Assembly (NCBI RefSeq): GCF_023715725.1
Contig: NZ_JAMBOT010000005.1
Location: 124,001-188,000 of the forward strand
Origin: Paenibacillus pasadenensis
GTDB taxonomy: Bacteria; Bacillota; Bacilli; Paenibacillales; Paenibacillaceae
DNA: 64,000 nt
Direction of reading: 5' to 3'
The notes beneath the pieces were generated by a model. That model saw only the letters and a list, made by a program, of their open reading frames with translations. It had not been told where the DNA came from and searched no databases. This document shows, one piece after another, positions 34,150 through 43,637 of this stretch; the first letter of the stretch is position 1, and each line of letters opens with the position of its first letter. The translations under genes and the position numbers were made by a program.

Positions 34150-34287
34150 TAATTAAGTAATTGACATGCAGGAGTTGCCAATTTACAGCTGTGCATGAAG
34201 CATTTGCCACAAGCCGTACATAAGGAAGAGAAAGCGTTTAACCGACAGATTTCGGTGTGTTTTCCAACTTCTATTTGATTCCGTAAA

Positions 34288-34320
34288 CGGATAGCCGCCG
34301 GCTGGCGGTTCTCCGTTTTT
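34288..34320 (+). terminator. Terminator-like hairpin in the ctaC leader
   Basis: CGGA pairs with TCCG and AGCCGCC with GGCGGTT around a GGCT loop, with one mismatch, followed by TTTTT. It is 41 bp before ctaC and downstream of its promoter. A smaller hairpin TCCGTAAACGGA (34280-34291) would compete for the CGGA arm, so it may be an attenuator. Confidence 0.6.
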
Positions 34321-34361
34321 GCTTGGGCAAATCGCGAAAACGTCAAAAGTGGGGTTGATGA

Positions 34362-35408
34362 ATGATGAAAAGGTGGCACCTTGCACGACGTCTCCTGCCG
34401 CTGCTGGCGGGATTGGCCTTGCTCTTGTCCGCGTGCGGGCGGGAGGATTTGTCCACTATGAATCCGCAAGGTCCGGTGGCGGAAGTTCAGTTCGATCTGA
34501 TGAAGCTTTCGATCTCGATCATGGTGCTGGTTGTCCTTGTCGTATTTGCGCTGGCATTCTATGTAATCGTGAAGTTCCGCAGACGTCCTGGCGACAAAAT
34601 TCCTGTTCAGGTGGAAGGCAACCACAAGCTGGAAATTATCTGGACGGTCATTCCGATCGTTCTGCTGCTCATTTTGGGCGTTCCTACGGTTAAGCATGTG
34701 TTTGGCTTGGCCAAGGACTATTCGAAGGATCCGAATGCGGTTCAGGTTATCGTTACCGCGCATCAGTACTGGTGGGAATTCGAGTATCCTCAATACGGCA
34801 TTAAAACCTCCCAAGAGCTCATGATTCCAACAGGCAAAACGATTTCGATTCAAACCAAATCCGCCGACGTTATTCACTCGTTCTGGATTCCGGCTCTTGC
34901 CGGCAAGATTGATTCCAATCCAGGCGCGAATTTGAATAAAATGTATTTCAGCGCTAAGAAAGACGGCGTTTACCTCGGCAAGTGCGCCGAGCTGTGCGGT
35001 CCTTCCCATGCTCTCATGGATTTCAAGGTGAAGTCGGTCAATGAAGGCGCGTTCGACCGTTGGGTAACGGCGATGAAGGAACCTGGCAAGCTTCCGGCTG
35101 ATCCGGCAATTGCCGAAGTGTTCGAGAAGCAATGTCTGACTTGCCACGCTGTCGGCGACAAAGGTCTCCAGCTTTATCCGAACCTGACGGGAATTGGCGA
35201 TAAAGGTACGGTAGCCGGCATTCTCGTGAATACGGACGATGCAAAGTACAAAAACGAAGGCACCACTTATGAGAACCTGAAACGCTGGATCGAAGATCCT
35301 CAATCGGTTAAGCCTGGCAACTCCATGCCGAAGGTTGACCTGACTCCTGAACAGATCGACGGCATTGCCAAGTATCTGTCGGAATACAAGCTAAACGTGG
35401 AGCAATAA
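34362..35408 (+). CDS. ctaC: Cytochrome c oxidase subunit II with cytochrome c domain (caa3 type)
   Basis: Membrane-anchored subunit of caa3 oxidase, 348 aa. A lipobox SAC at Cys25 is followed by two membrane segments (about 45-70 and 85-110). The CuA centre ligands are in CAELCGPSHALM (Cys208, Glu210, Cys212, His216, Met219) together with a His in VTAHQYWWEF. A fused cytochrome c domain carries CLTCH (Cys258, Cys261, His262). It delivers electrons from cytochrome c to subunit I. Head of ctaCDEF with its own promoter and leader hairpin. Confidence 0.96.
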   Translation: MMKRWHLARRLLPLLAGLALLLSACGREDLSTMNPQGPVAEVQFDLMKLSISIMVLVVLVVFALAFYVIVKFRRRPGDKIPVQVEGNHKLEIIWTVIPIVLLLILGVPTVKHVFGLAKDYSKDPNAVQVIVTAHQYWWEFEYPQYGIKTSQELMIPTGKTISIQTKSADVIHSFWIPALAGKIDSNPGANLNKMYFSAKKDGVYLGKCAELCGPSHALMDFKVKSVNEGAFDRWVTAMKEPGKLPADPAIAEVFEKQCLTCHAVGDKGLQLYPNLTGIGDKGTVAGILVNTDDAKYKNEGTTYENLKRWIEDPQSVKPGNSMPKVDLTPEQIDGIAKYLSEYKLNVEQ

Positions 35409-35437
35409 CCTATCGGTAATTGAAGGGGGTACCAGCC

Positions 35438-37327
35438 TTGGCTCACGCACATCCGGTCAAGCGTTATACCGGTCTTATGGACTGGCTAACGACTGTTGAC
35501 CACAAAAAAATCGGCATCCTGTATCTCATTGCCGGTGGATTCTTCTTTCTGATCGGCGGCCTTGAAGCGCTGCTGATCCGCGTCCAGCTCTGGAAGCCGC
35601 TGAACAACTTTGTCAGCGCGGATACATACAACGAGCTGATTACGATGCACGGCACCACAATGATCTTCTTGGCGGCGATGCCAATCATCTTCGCCATGAT
35701 GAACGCGATTGTCCCGCTTCAAATCGGCGCTCGCGACGTTGCGTTCCCTTTTGTTAATGCACTCGGCTTCTGGACGTTTTTCTTCGGCGGCCTTCTGCTG
35801 AACATCAGCTGGATCGCTGGCGCGGTTCCCGATGCTGGATGGACCTCGTACTTGCCGCTCGCAAGTCCGACCTACAGCACCGACAAAGGCGTCGACTATT
35901 ATGTGCTCGGACTGCAGATTGCAGGTATCGGTACGCTGGTCGGCGGCATTAACTTCCTTGTTACAATCATCAACATGCGCGCTCCGGGCATGAGCTTCAT
36001 GCGTATGCCAATGTTCACTTGGAGTGCTTTCATTACGTCCGCGCTGATTTTGTTCGCATTCCCGGCGCTGACGGTAGGCCTTGTTGCCCTCATGTTCGAC
36101 CGCCTGTTCTCGGCGAATTTCTTCGAGGTCAGCGGCGGCGGCAACACGGTACTATGGGAGCATATCTTCTGGATCTTCGGTCACCCGGAGGTATACATTC
36201 TGATTCTCCCGGCCTTCGGTATCATTTCCGAGGTAATCGCTACGTTCTCGCGTAAACGTCTGTTCGGTTACAGCTCCATGGTATTCGCTACCGTGCTGAT
36301 CGGTTTCCTTGGCTTCATGGTATGGGCTCACCATATGTTCACCGTTGGTCTGGGACCTGTAGCTAACGCGTTGTTCTCGATCGCAACGATGCTGATCGCC
36401 GTTCCAACAGGGATCAAGATTTTCAACTGGATCTTTACGATGTGGGGCGGCTCCATTAAGTTCACGGCAGCCAATCTGTTCGCCGTAGGCTTCGTGCCAA
36501 CCTTCGTTATGGGCGGCGTGACGGGCGTCATGCTGGCAGCGGCTCCGGCCGACTTCCAATATCATGACAGCTACTTCGTCGTGGCCCACTTCCACTACGT
36601 AATTGTAGGCGGTCTGGTACTGGGCCTGTTCGCAGGACTTCACTACTGGTGGCCCAAAATGTTCGGCCGCATGCTTGGCGAAGGTCTCGGCAAGCTGACG
36701 TTCTGGACATTCTTCATCGGTTTCCATCTGACGTTCTTCGTTCAGCATTTCCTCGGCCTGCTCGGCATGCCGCGCCGTGTATACACGTACCTGGACGGAC
36801 TTGGCTTCAACAACATGAACTTGATCAGTACGATCGGCGCATTCTTGATGGGCGTTGGAACGATTATATTCATTATCAATATTATCGTTACTTCCGCTAA
36901 GCCAAAGACGGCCGGCAACGATCCTTGGGAAGACGGACGTACGCTGGAATGGGCGATTCCTTCCCCGGCTCCGGAGTACAACTTCGTTCAAACGCCTTTG
37001 GTACGCGGTTATGACGCGCTGTGGAAAGAGAAAATGGACGGCAACGAAGGCATGTCTCCGGCGGAGCCAATCGGCCCGATTCATATGCCGTCGCCATCGA
37101 TTCTGCCATTTGTAATGTCGCTCGGCCTGTTCATCGCCGGCTTCGGATTCATGTATGCCAACAATGACTGGCAAGCCGGATTTTTCAAAGATCTGTTCGC
37201 TTCCCATGCGGTAGCGGGCGCGGGACTGCTGATTACGCTGAGCTGCATGGTCATCCGCTCCCTGAAAGATGATCACGGTTTCCATATCGAGCCGGAAGAA
37301 CTGACGAACAAGGGGGTTAAGGCATGA
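35438..37327 (+). CDS. ctaD: Cytochrome c oxidase subunit I
   Basis: Catalytic heme a/a3-CuB subunit, 629 aa with at least twelve membrane segments. Landmarks are MHGTTMIFLAAMP (heme a His region), WEHIFWIFGHPEVYILILP (CuB/Tyr-His region), and HDSYFVVAHFHYVIVGG (heme ligands). TTG at 35438 is chosen because AAGGGGG lies 8 nt upstream. It overlaps ctaE by four bases. Confidence 0.97.
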   Translation: MAHAHPVKRYTGLMDWLTTVDHKKIGILYLIAGGFFFLIGGLEALLIRVQLWKPLNNFVSADTYNELITMHGTTMIFLAAMPIIFAMMNAIVPLQIGARDVAFPFVNALGFWTFFFGGLLLNISWIAGAVPDAGWTSYLPLASPTYSTDKGVDYYVLGLQIAGIGTLVGGINFLVTIINMRAPGMSFMRMPMFTWSAFITSALILFAFPALTVGLVALMFDRLFSANFFEVSGGGNTVLWEHIFWIFGHPEVYILILPAFGIISEVIATFSRKRLFGYSSMVFATVLIGFLGFMVWAHHMFTVGLGPVANALFSIATMLIAVPTGIKIFNWIFTMWGGSIKFTAANLFAVGFVPTFVMGGVTGVMLAAAPADFQYHDSYFVVAHFHYVIVGGLVLGLFAGLHYWWPKMFGRMLGEGLGKLTFWTFFIGFHLTFFVQHFLGLLGMPRRVYTYLDGLGFNNMNLISTIGAFLMGVGTIIFIINIIVTSAKPKTAGNDPWEDGRTLEWAIPSPAPEYNFVQTPLVRGYDALWKEKMDGNEGMSPAEPIGPIHMPSPSILPFVMSLGLFIAGFGFMYANNDWQAGFFKDLFASHAVAGAGLLITLSCMVIRSLKDDHGFHIEPEELTNKGVKA

Positions 37328-37944
37328 GTGCACATTCGCATCTAGATGGTCAGCTGCCTCATGAGCCGGAACGCGCAACCCTGGAAGGACGCAATAAAGT
37401 TCTAGGCTTCTGGCTGTTCCTTGGAGGAGAGACGGTACTGTTTGGTACCCTCTTCTCCGCTTTCCTGGCGCTTCGCGATCAAGTCGGCGACGGCAATCCA
37501 TCCGGCCAAGAGCTGTTTAAGCTCATGACGGTTGCGATTGCGACAGTCATCCTGCTTACCTCCTCCCTGACAAGCGTATTCGCCATCCAGGCGATGCACC
37601 GCAATCAGGTGAAGGCGATGCAGGGCTGGCTCATTCTGACCGTACTTCTCGGCCTTGCCTTCCTCGGCCTTGAGATTTACGAGTTCTACGAGTACGTTCA
37701 CGAGGGACATAAGTTCAGTACAAGCGCCTTTAGTTCATCGTTCTATACGCTTGTAGGCTTCCACGGAGCGCACGTTTTGTTCGGGATTGTCTGGATTTCA
37801 CTTCTGATTGCCCAAGTTGCCCGCAAGGGACTCAACGTCGTAACCGCACCGAAGGTATATGTTGCGGGTATGTACTGGCACTTTATCGACGTCGTATGGG
37901 TATTCATCTTCACCGTCGTTTATCTGATGGGAAAGGTGGCGTAA
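37324..37944 (+). CDS. ctaE: Cytochrome c oxidase subunit III
   Basis: Subunit III of caa3 oxidase, 206 aa with five membrane segments. Its ATG overlaps the ctaD stop (ATGA). Landmarks are GFWLFLGGETVLFGTLFSAF and FHGAHVLFGIVWISLLI, then YWHFIDVVWVFIF, all typical of short bacterial subunit III. Confidence 0.96.
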   Translation: MSAHSHLDGQLPHEPERATLEGRNKVLGFWLFLGGETVLFGTLFSAFLALRDQVGDGNPSGQELFKLMTVAIATVILLTSSLTSVFAIQAMHRNQVKAMQGWLILTVLLGLAFLGLEIYEFYEYVHEGHKFSTSAFSSSFYTLVGFHGAHVLFGIVWISLLIAQVARKGLNVVTAPKVYVAGMYWHFIDVVWVFIFTVVYLMGKVA

Positions 37945-37947
37945 CGG

Positions 37948-38268
37948 ATGGCAGCAAATCATACGACTCATTCCGAAGAGCCGGCTAAACGGCATAAACA
38001 CGAAGGTCCTAGAAAACATGTCGTGGCGTATATCTTCTCCATGCTGCTTACGCTCGTAGCTTTTGCGACCGTAATGGGCGGAGAGATCAACGCATCCTTT
38101 ACGTATATCCTGCTTTTAGTCATGGCTGCTCTGCAAGTCGTGATTCAGATGGGCTTCTGGATGCATATGAAAGACCGGGGACATCTGTTCCCGATCATAG
38201 GCATCCTAACCGGCGTGTTCGTAGTGTTTACAATTGTCATTATGGCGGAATACTGGACTTGGTGGTAA
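37948..38268 (+). CDS. ctaF: Cytochrome c oxidase subunit IV
   Basis: Small membrane subunit of 106 aa, three hydrophobic segments after a polar, His/Lys-rich N-terminus. It matches the COX4_pro family (VVIQMGFWMHMKDRGHLFP). It begins 3 bp after the ctaE stop and ends the core operon, before a terminator. Confidence 0.93.
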   Translation: MAANHTTHSEEPAKRHKHEGPRKHVVAYIFSMLLTLVAFATVMGGEINASFTYILLLVMAALQVVIQMGFWMHMKDRGHLFPIIGILTGVFVVFTIVIMAEYWTWW

Positions 38269-38274
38269 GCCGCG

Positions 38275-38323
38275 AAAAAGAGAAGGAGGAGCGTCTGCCT
38301 GCAGACCTCCTCTTTTCTTATTT
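38275..38323 (+). terminator. Terminator after ctaF
   Basis: An AGGAGG...CCTCCT outer stem and a GTCTG/CAGAC inner stem are followed by TCTTTTCTTATTTT. Confidence 0.7.
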
Positions 38324-38463
38324 TGCAAGTAAAGCGTTCGCAATTTCGCCTTTTGCTATGTCCCTTCGCTTCCGGTAAAGTAAGGTTTAACAACCCATCT
38401 GCGGGCCAAAGCCTGCGGTGACCGTTCGTGTGCGACGGCAAAAAGGGAAGGAGAATATCCGAA

Positions 38464-39360
38464 ATGCTTGGACTGGAATATTTCAGCTTTAAGGCGCTAT
38501 GGAGTCCTTGGCTGTTGTTTATCGCGCTGGCGGCGCTAATCGGTTATTACTATCTGATTGGCCCATGGCGGGAGAAGCATTACCCGATGGAGAAGCGCCC
38601 CGGGTTTTGGCAGCAAGTGATGGCTGTTTCAGGTTTGTTTGTACTGTACATGGCTCAAGGCGGCCCTATGAACCTGTTGGGCCATATGATGTTTTCGTTC
38701 CACATGGCGAACATGTCGCTCAGCTATCTAATCGCTCCTCCGCTAATTATTATGGGCATTCCTGCTTATGCTTGGCGTGCTGCTTTCCAAGCGCGGTTTT
38801 GGAAGCGGTTGAGTCCGGTCATGAATCCGATTTTTTCGCTCGTCTGTTTTAACGTTTTGTTCTCGTTCTACCATATTCCCAACATCCATGACTACGTCAT
38901 GACTCGTTATTGGGTCCATGAAGCGTACTATTTTGCGCTGCTGGTCGCTGCGATGATTATGTGGTGGCAGATTACATGTCCGGTGCCGGAGTGGAACCGC
39001 TTGAACGGATTGCGCAAAATGGCATATGTGTTTGCCAGCGGCGTGCTCTTAACGCCTGCCTGCGCGCTCATTATTTTTGCAGATGAACCGCTTTACTCGG
39101 TCTATAACGATCCAAACGTATGGGCTCAGGCGATGAGTTATTGCGTATCGGGCAATACAGCCGACCTTCTGGCAAAGTTTGAAGGCCCGATGTTCTTCAA
39201 TTTGTTTGTCGCTTTAGAAGACCAGCAGCTTGGCGGAATATTGATGAAGCTAGTTCAAGAGATTATGTACGGCTGTATTCTCGTATTTATTTTTAGACAG
39301 TGGTACAATCAGGAAAATGCAGAGAACGACCACGATCTGCGCAACGTGGACCCTGTTTAA
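38464..39360 (+). CDS. ctaG: Cytochrome c oxidase assembly factor CtaG (caa3_CtaG family)
   Basis: Integral membrane protein of 298 aa with about seven segments, needed for the maturation of caa3 oxidase in Bacillus. Landmarks are LYMAQGGPMNLLGHMMFSFHMANMS, YLIAPPLIIMGIP and YHIPNIHDYVM. This is the bacillus caa3_CtaG family, not the CtaG/Cox11 copper chaperone. ATG at 38464 is chosen for AAGGGAAGGAGAA upstream. Confidence 0.92.
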   Translation: MLGLEYFSFKALWSPWLLFIALAALIGYYYLIGPWREKHYPMEKRPGFWQQVMAVSGLFVLYMAQGGPMNLLGHMMFSFHMANMSLSYLIAPPLIIMGIPAYAWRAAFQARFWKRLSPVMNPIFSLVCFNVLFSFYHIPNIHDYVMTRYWVHEAYYFALLVAAMIMWWQITCPVPEWNRLNGLRKMAYVFASGVLLTPACALIIFADEPLYSVYNDPNVWAQAMSYCVSGNTADLLAKFEGPMFFNLFVALEDQQLGGILMKLVQEIMYGCILVFIFRQWYNQENAENDHDLRNVDPV

Positions 39361-39486
39361 CGAAACGGCAAGAACAAAGCGAAACCAAAGATCGGGCTTT
39401 GAGAACCGGTCTTTGGCGGAGCTGACCGGTTTCATCGGTTAGCTGTTCCAGTACCAACCAGTACGAAAGAGTGGGGGAGACAGGCT

Positions 39487-39951
39487 TTGGATCTGTACAC
39501 AATATTTCCGACTATAAGCACCTTTTTCATCGTTGTAAGTGCAATCTTAGTAGCAATCGGCTGGAACCTGGCCATTAAACGGCGCCTTGAAGCCCACAAA
39601 AAAACGATGATTGCCGCCGCCATCGCCGCGATTATCTTTTTTATCATTTATTCCTCGCGGACACTGCTTGTAGGCAACACGGACTGGGGCGGTCCGGACA
39701 GCCTTGCGCCATATTATTACGTATTTCTTATTTTCCATATCGTCTTGGCGACGGTTGGCGCGGTATTCGGAATTACGACGCTTGTTTTCGGCTTTAAGGA
39801 AAAGTATGCGAAGCACCGCAGGCTTGGCCGAATCACGTCTATCGTTTGGTTTGTTACAGCAATTACCGGCGTCGCAGTCTACATCCTGCTGTACGTTATG
39901 TACCCGGGCGGTCATACAAAGCCGGTATTTGATATTTTGTTCCGATTATAA
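39487..39951 (+). CDS. ctaM: DUF420 membrane protein (CtaM/YozB-like)
   Basis: Membrane protein of 154 aa with four hydrophobic segments. Landmarks are ISTFFIVVSAILVAIGW, AHKKTMIAAAIAAIIFFIIYSSR and FLIFHIVLATVGAVFG, with the conserved His residues of DUF420 proteins. In Gram-positive bacteria such a protein (CtaM) is needed for heme-copper oxidase maturation; the position directly after ctaG fits this. The TTG start has GGGGGAGACAGGC upstream. No clear terminator follows. Confidence 0.8.
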   Translation: MDLYTIFPTISTFFIVVSAILVAIGWNLAIKRRLEAHKKTMIAAAIAAIIFFIIYSSRTLLVGNTDWGGPDSLAPYYYVFLIFHIVLATVGAVFGITTLVFGFKEKYAKHRRLGRITSIVWFVTAITGVAVYILLYVMYPGGHTKPVFDILFRL

Positions 39952-40157
39952 AGATCGGTTAAAAGTACCCGCTGCGCCAAAGGCCGGCCTTCCGATCGCT
40001 GTTGACCTCAGATTTTTTTGAATTGTAATTGATAGCAGTAAAAATCCGACGTCAAAGGCGAACGCTGGCGCTTCTACAGGCTCGACCTTTGGCTTCGCTG
40101 CTTTTTACCGACTTTATATCTTTTTTGTAGACTCTCAGCGGACTGGAGGCGTCAGCG

Positions 40158-41129
40158 ATGGCAACCGTATTTACAATTGGCGAAGCGTTAATTGACTGGG
40201 TTCCTGCACAGCGCGGAGTGGAGCTGAAGCAGGTTGAGAGCTTCACGAAGGCAGCGGGCGGCGCACCGGCCAACGTAGCCTGCGCCGTTGCGGTTCTCGG
40301 CGGCAGCAGCGCTTTTATCGGGAAGCTGGGAGAAGACGCATTCGGCGACTTTTTAGTGGAAACGATGAGCGCTGCCGGTGTAGACACATCCCGGGTGCTG
40401 CGGACCAAAGAAGCGAATACGGCAATGGCGTTTGTCAGTCTCAGAGCCGACGGCAATCGGGATTTCAGCTTTTACCGCAATCCGAGCGCGGACATGCTGC
40501 TGCGGGCCGACGAGATCGGAAGCCCGTTCAAGAGCGGAGATGTGCTGCATTTCTGTTCGGTGGATCTGATTGACGCGCCAGTTAAAGAAGCGCATCGCGA
40601 AGCTATTCGCAAATGCAGAGAGGCCGGCGGTATCGTCAGCTTTGACCCTAATGTTAGGCTGCCGCTGTGGCCCGATCCGGAGTCCTGCCGCCGGGCAATT
40701 CTTGAATTTCTCCCGCTGGCTCATCTGGTTAAAATCAGCGACGAGGAACTAGCGTTTATTACCGGCATTCAAGACGAGGAAGAGGCGCTGCAGGCGCTTT
40801 TTACCGGAGATGTCAGACACATTATTTATACACGCGGTCCGGCGGGAGCAGTATGGCTTTCGCGGGAGTTTCGCACGGAAGTGACGGGGCATTCGGTGCA
40901 AACGGTTGATACAACCGGCGCAGGTGACGCTTTTATTGGAGCGCTGTTATACGGATTGCATCGTCAGCCGAATTTTCTGGAGGGCATAACGGAGCATTTC
41001 GCAGCTACGCTGCTGGCCTTTGCCAATGCTGCTGCAGCCATTACAACGACCAGACCGGGCGCAATTGCCGCCTTGCCTTCGCCGGAGGAAATCGAACAGC
41101 TGCTGGCTCAGAATACGAAAGCTTTGTGA
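40158..41129 (+). CDS. PfkB-family sugar kinase (fructokinase-like)
   Basis: Ribokinase-fold kinase of 323 aa. N-terminal landmarks are FTIGEALIDWVP and KAAGGAPANVACAVAVLGG; the C-terminal signature VDTTGAGDAFIGALLYGL carries the catalytic Asp (second D in TGAGDAF). This pattern is typical of fructokinases. No transporter or glycosidase neighbours it, so the substrate is only probable. A GACTGGAGGCG site precedes the ATG. Confidence 0.88.
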   Translation: MATVFTIGEALIDWVPAQRGVELKQVESFTKAAGGAPANVACAVAVLGGSSAFIGKLGEDAFGDFLVETMSAAGVDTSRVLRTKEANTAMAFVSLRADGNRDFSFYRNPSADMLLRADEIGSPFKSGDVLHFCSVDLIDAPVKEAHREAIRKCREAGGIVSFDPNVRLPLWPDPESCRRAILEFLPLAHLVKISDEELAFITGIQDEEEALQALFTGDVRHIIYTRGPAGAVWLSREFRTEVTGHSVQTVDTTGAGDAFIGALLYGLHRQPNFLEGITEHFAATLLAFANAAAAITTTRPGAIAALPSPEEIEQLLAQNTKAL

Positions 41130-41231
41130 GCTTTTCCGCAGAGTCTAAAGTTTACTCAGACAGTTTCCGATATTTCCCTAATTAGTGTTATTGATAAGGA
41201 ACTAACAGGGTGAAATGAGGGAGCTTCAACA

Positions 41232-42272
41232 GTGATTTCAGTTTCTGATGCGAGAAGGACACAGCTTGAATATATTCAATTGACAGAGGATGATTTGCAG
41301 CGGCTAAGAGAGGCAAAGCCTGTATTTGAACAGGCGGCGGACGGAGTCGTAGACGCTCTTTATTCCATCGTAATCCGGCAGCCGGAGCTTAAGGCGCTGA
41401 TTGAGCGGCATAGCACGCTGGACAGGTTGAAGGAGACGCAAAAGCAGTATTTTTTATCCATGACGGCCGGTACAATTGACGAGCAGTATTTTGCGGACCG
41501 GCTTAAAATCGGAAGCATTCACTCGCGGATTGGCCTGACGACCCATTGGTACCTTGGCACTTATATGACCTATCTCGATTTGTCTTCATCCTATCTGTCA
41601 GCGGCGATGCCCGGCAATTGGACAATGGTGCTGCATTCCTTGGCCAAAATGTTTAATCTGGACTCTCAGCTTGTGCTTGAGGCTTATGAACGGGATGAAA
41701 AAGCGAAGCTGCAGCGCATCACGGAAACTCAGTCCGATATCCTGACAGGCGTTAGCGCAGCCGTTCAGGAGCTTGCCGCAGGCATGGAGCAGGTAGGCCG
41801 CAGCGCAGATACGGTCGGCCGCCTGGCGGTCAGAACAGCTGAATCTCAGCAGCAAACGGACCTGGAGCTGACGAGTTTAAGCGAGCAGATTGAGGTCATT
41901 GAGTCGATGGGCACGCTGATGACGAATATCTCGGATCAGACGCATCTGCTCGGCCTCAATGCCGCCATTGAGGCAGCCCGCGCGGGTGAAATGGGACGCG
42001 GCTTCGAGGTTGTTGCCGGCGAAATCCGCAAGCTGGCGCGCCATTCCAAAAACTCGCTGGAGCTCATTCATGAAAAGGTTGAGGCCATCCATGCCGTGTT
42101 GGGCAAAGTCCAAGCTTTGTCCCACGAAACGGCTGAAGCGGCTCAGGAGCAGGCTGCCAGCTCGTCGGAGCTGAATGCTTTTATATCCGTCATCGCAAAT
42201 GTTTCCAAAGAATTGGAGCATCTTCGCGATAAGGCGATGCCGGAGGAAAATGAAACAGCGCAGGATCAATAA
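41232..42272 (+). CDS. Globin-coupled heme chemosensor (HemAT-like)
   Basis: Soluble oxygen-sensing chemotaxis transducer of 346 aa. Residues about 15-155 are a protoglobin-type sensor; the motif [17 protein letters not shown] contains the likely proximal heme ligand His97. Residues 180-335 are the MCP signalling part, with the hairpin tip near [20 protein letters not shown]. It is shorter than Bacillus HemAT (432 aa), with a smaller signalling coiled coil. The GTG start has GAAATGAGGGAGC upstream. No transmembrane segment is seen. Confidence 0.85.
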   Translation: MISVSDARRTQLEYIQLTEDDLQRLREAKPVFEQAADGVVDALYSIVIRQPELKALIERHSTLDRLKETQKQYFLSMTAGTIDEQYFADRLKIGSIHSRIGLTTHWYLGTYMTYLDLSSSYLSAAMPGNWTMVLHSLAKMFNLDSQLVLEAYERDEKAKLQRITETQSDILTGVSAAVQELAAGMEQVGRSADTVGRLAVRTAESQQQTDLELTSLSEQIEVIESMGTLMTNISDQTHLLGLNAAIEAARAGEMGRGFEVVAGEIRKLARHSKNSLELIHEKVEAIHAVLGKVQALSHETAEAAQEQAASSSELNAFISVIANVSKELEHLRDKAMPEENETAQDQ

Positions 42273-42339
42273 CCGCATCTGCCGGTTTCCGCTTGTTAAG
42301 CGGGAGCCTGGCGGATGTTTTTTTGTTTCCAAACATTTC

Positions 42340-42369
42340 TTGACAGTTTATTGAAACAGTGTATATACT
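42340..42369 (+). promoter_or_regulatory. Promoter of the permease-GntR-ATPase operon
   Basis: TTGACA (42340-42345) and TATACT (42364-42369) are 18 bp apart. The -10 lies inside the left arm of the operator. Confidence 0.7.
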
Positions 42370-42399
42370 GTATATAAAGATATGCACAGTATATACACT
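42358..42399. promoter_or_regulatory. Operator: perfect 14 bp inverted repeat
   Basis: AGTGTATATACTGT (42358-42371) and ACAGTATATACACT (42386-42399) are exact reverse complements with a 14 bp spacer. They resemble YtrA-type GntR operators and overlap the promoter. The GntR gene two positions downstream is the likely regulator. Confidence 0.8.
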
Positions 42400-42452
42400 T
42401 TCAATAAGGAACTTTGCTCTCTTTGAAATGTCATTGGTAAGGGGAGACGGAT

Positions 42453-43172
42453 ATGAGCGTTTGGAGAGGAGCTAAGCTTCTTGTCCGTTACGAATGGGCT
42501 ACTGCCGGATACGGAGTGATTTTCAATCTGGTCCTCATTGCATTTTTTGGGATTGCTACGACCCCGCTTTTTCTTGATTTAAGGGACGGCGATGCCTTTG
42601 AGCCTGTTTCGGCTGGAATTATGAATTTTATGATGTTTGCTATACTTCCATGCCTTGGCTTCTTTATGAACAAAACGACATTCAACGGCTGGCAAGAAGA
42701 CTATGTATCAAGCCGGTTAGCGGCGTTTCGCCAGCTGCCGATCAGCTATCGCCAGCTGGCTGCGGGAAAGCTTTTGACGGTGATGACTTTGTTTGTTCCT
42801 TCAATCGTGCTGTTCATTGGCCTCCAGTACGCACTGCTGCTGAACCAGCTGTTAAGCCCGCTGGAAATGCTCAACTTTTTGCTGTTCTGGATGGGTTATG
42901 GCGTGGGGACGGCCGTATGTTATGCCTTCTTGGAGATGACTATGGACGGCAAGAAGTACTTCGCGGTGTCTTTTGTAATATCGTTTCTGTTTTTAGGAGT
43001 AGGAATTTTGATTGCGCTGATGAATTGGAATATTATGCACTGGCTCATCAACCAAGCGAACAGAGGGAACTGGATTCCAACAGCAGCAGCATTGGCGGTT
43101 GGAGCTATCGTGTACATGTCCATGTACAATCTTCTCGTTCGCTCGTTAAGCCGGCGTACTTTTATCGGATAA
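42453..43172 (+). CDS. Membrane protein, probable ABC permease of the GntR unit
   Basis: Integral membrane protein of 239 aa with about six hydrophobic segments; no family name was recognised with certainty. FRQLPISYRQLAAGKLLTVMTLFVPSIVLF and WMGYGVGTAVCYAFLEMTMDGKKYF look like ABC-2-type permease segments. It is the first gene of a unit that also contains a GntR repressor and an ABC ATPase. Because no other permease is nearby, it is probably the exporter's membrane subunit. GGTAAGGGGAG precedes the ATG. Confidence 0.7.
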   Translation: MSVWRGAKLLVRYEWATAGYGVIFNLVLIAFFGIATTPLFLDLRDGDAFEPVSAGIMNFMMFAILPCLGFFMNKTTFNGWQEDYVSSRLAAFRQLPISYRQLAAGKLLTVMTLFVPSIVLFIGLQYALLLNQLLSPLEMLNFLLFWMGYGVGTAVCYAFLEMTMDGKKYFAVSFVISFLFLGVGILIALMNWNIMHWLINQANRGNWIPTAAALAVGAIVYMSMYNLLVRSLSRRTFIG

Positions 43173-43208
43173 GGCTGCAAAGATTTTCATCAGAAACGAG
43201 GTGCGGTC

Positions 43209-43619
43209 GTGCGACTACCCATAAACATCAACGAGAATAGCGCCGAACCTCTGTATCATCAAATTGAAACCCAGCTGCGGGCACTGATTGTCAGCGGCCA
43301 GCTAGCCGAGAATACACTGCTGCCGTCTAACCGCGAGTTAGCGCAGTCGCTTCAATGCAGCCTGATCACAATTCGACGCGTTTATCAGGATTTGGAGGCG
43401 GAAGGGCTGCTCCGTACAAGGCAGGGAAGCGGCACTTTTGTGGCAAAGGTGGATACAAACGCTGGAGCAAGGCAGCTGTTGCAAGCGGCGGAGGCGGCGA
43501 TAGAGGCTGCTGTAGAAGCTGGAATGGCAGCGGGATTTAAAAGAAGCGAGCTGGAGGAAGCATTTCTGAGCGAGCTGAATCGGCGTTACGGCATACAAAG
43601 AGACGTTGAGCCCGGATAA
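43209..43619 (+). CDS. GntR-family regulator, YtrA subfamily
   Basis: DNA-binding regulator of 136 aa. The winged helix occupies residues 10-75 (EPLYHQIETQLRALIVSGQL, LPSNRELAQSLQCSLITIRRVYQDLEAEGLL, TRQGSGTFVA). The C-terminal region is a short helical part of about 55 residues, so this is the YtrA type, which usually controls ABC transporter operons. GTG start with CGAGGTG upstream. Likely binds the inverted repeat at 42358-42399 and represses its own unit. Confidence 0.88.
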   Translation: MRLPININENSAEPLYHQIETQLRALIVSGQLAENTLLPSNRELAQSLQCSLITIRRVYQDLEAEGLLRTRQGSGTFVAKVDTNAGARQLLQAAEAAIEAAVEAGMAAGFKRSELEEAFLSELNRRYGIQRDVEPG

Positions 43620-43637
43620 CAGGAGGAGGGAAGCAGG

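Larger units (their letters stand above)
33907..34361. other. Intergenic region with the oxidase promoter and leader
   Basis: This 455 bp stretch between divergent genes holds no supportable gene. It contains the promoter at 34121-34149, a transcribed leader of about 200 nt, and a terminator-like hairpin at 34288-34320, each listed separately. Confidence 0.75.

Noticed and set aside
36152..37501. Minus-strand 449 aa open frame opposite ctaD/ctaE
   Set aside because: Antisense to strongly conserved oxidase genes, with Arg/His/Gln-rich low-complexity translation and no start signal.
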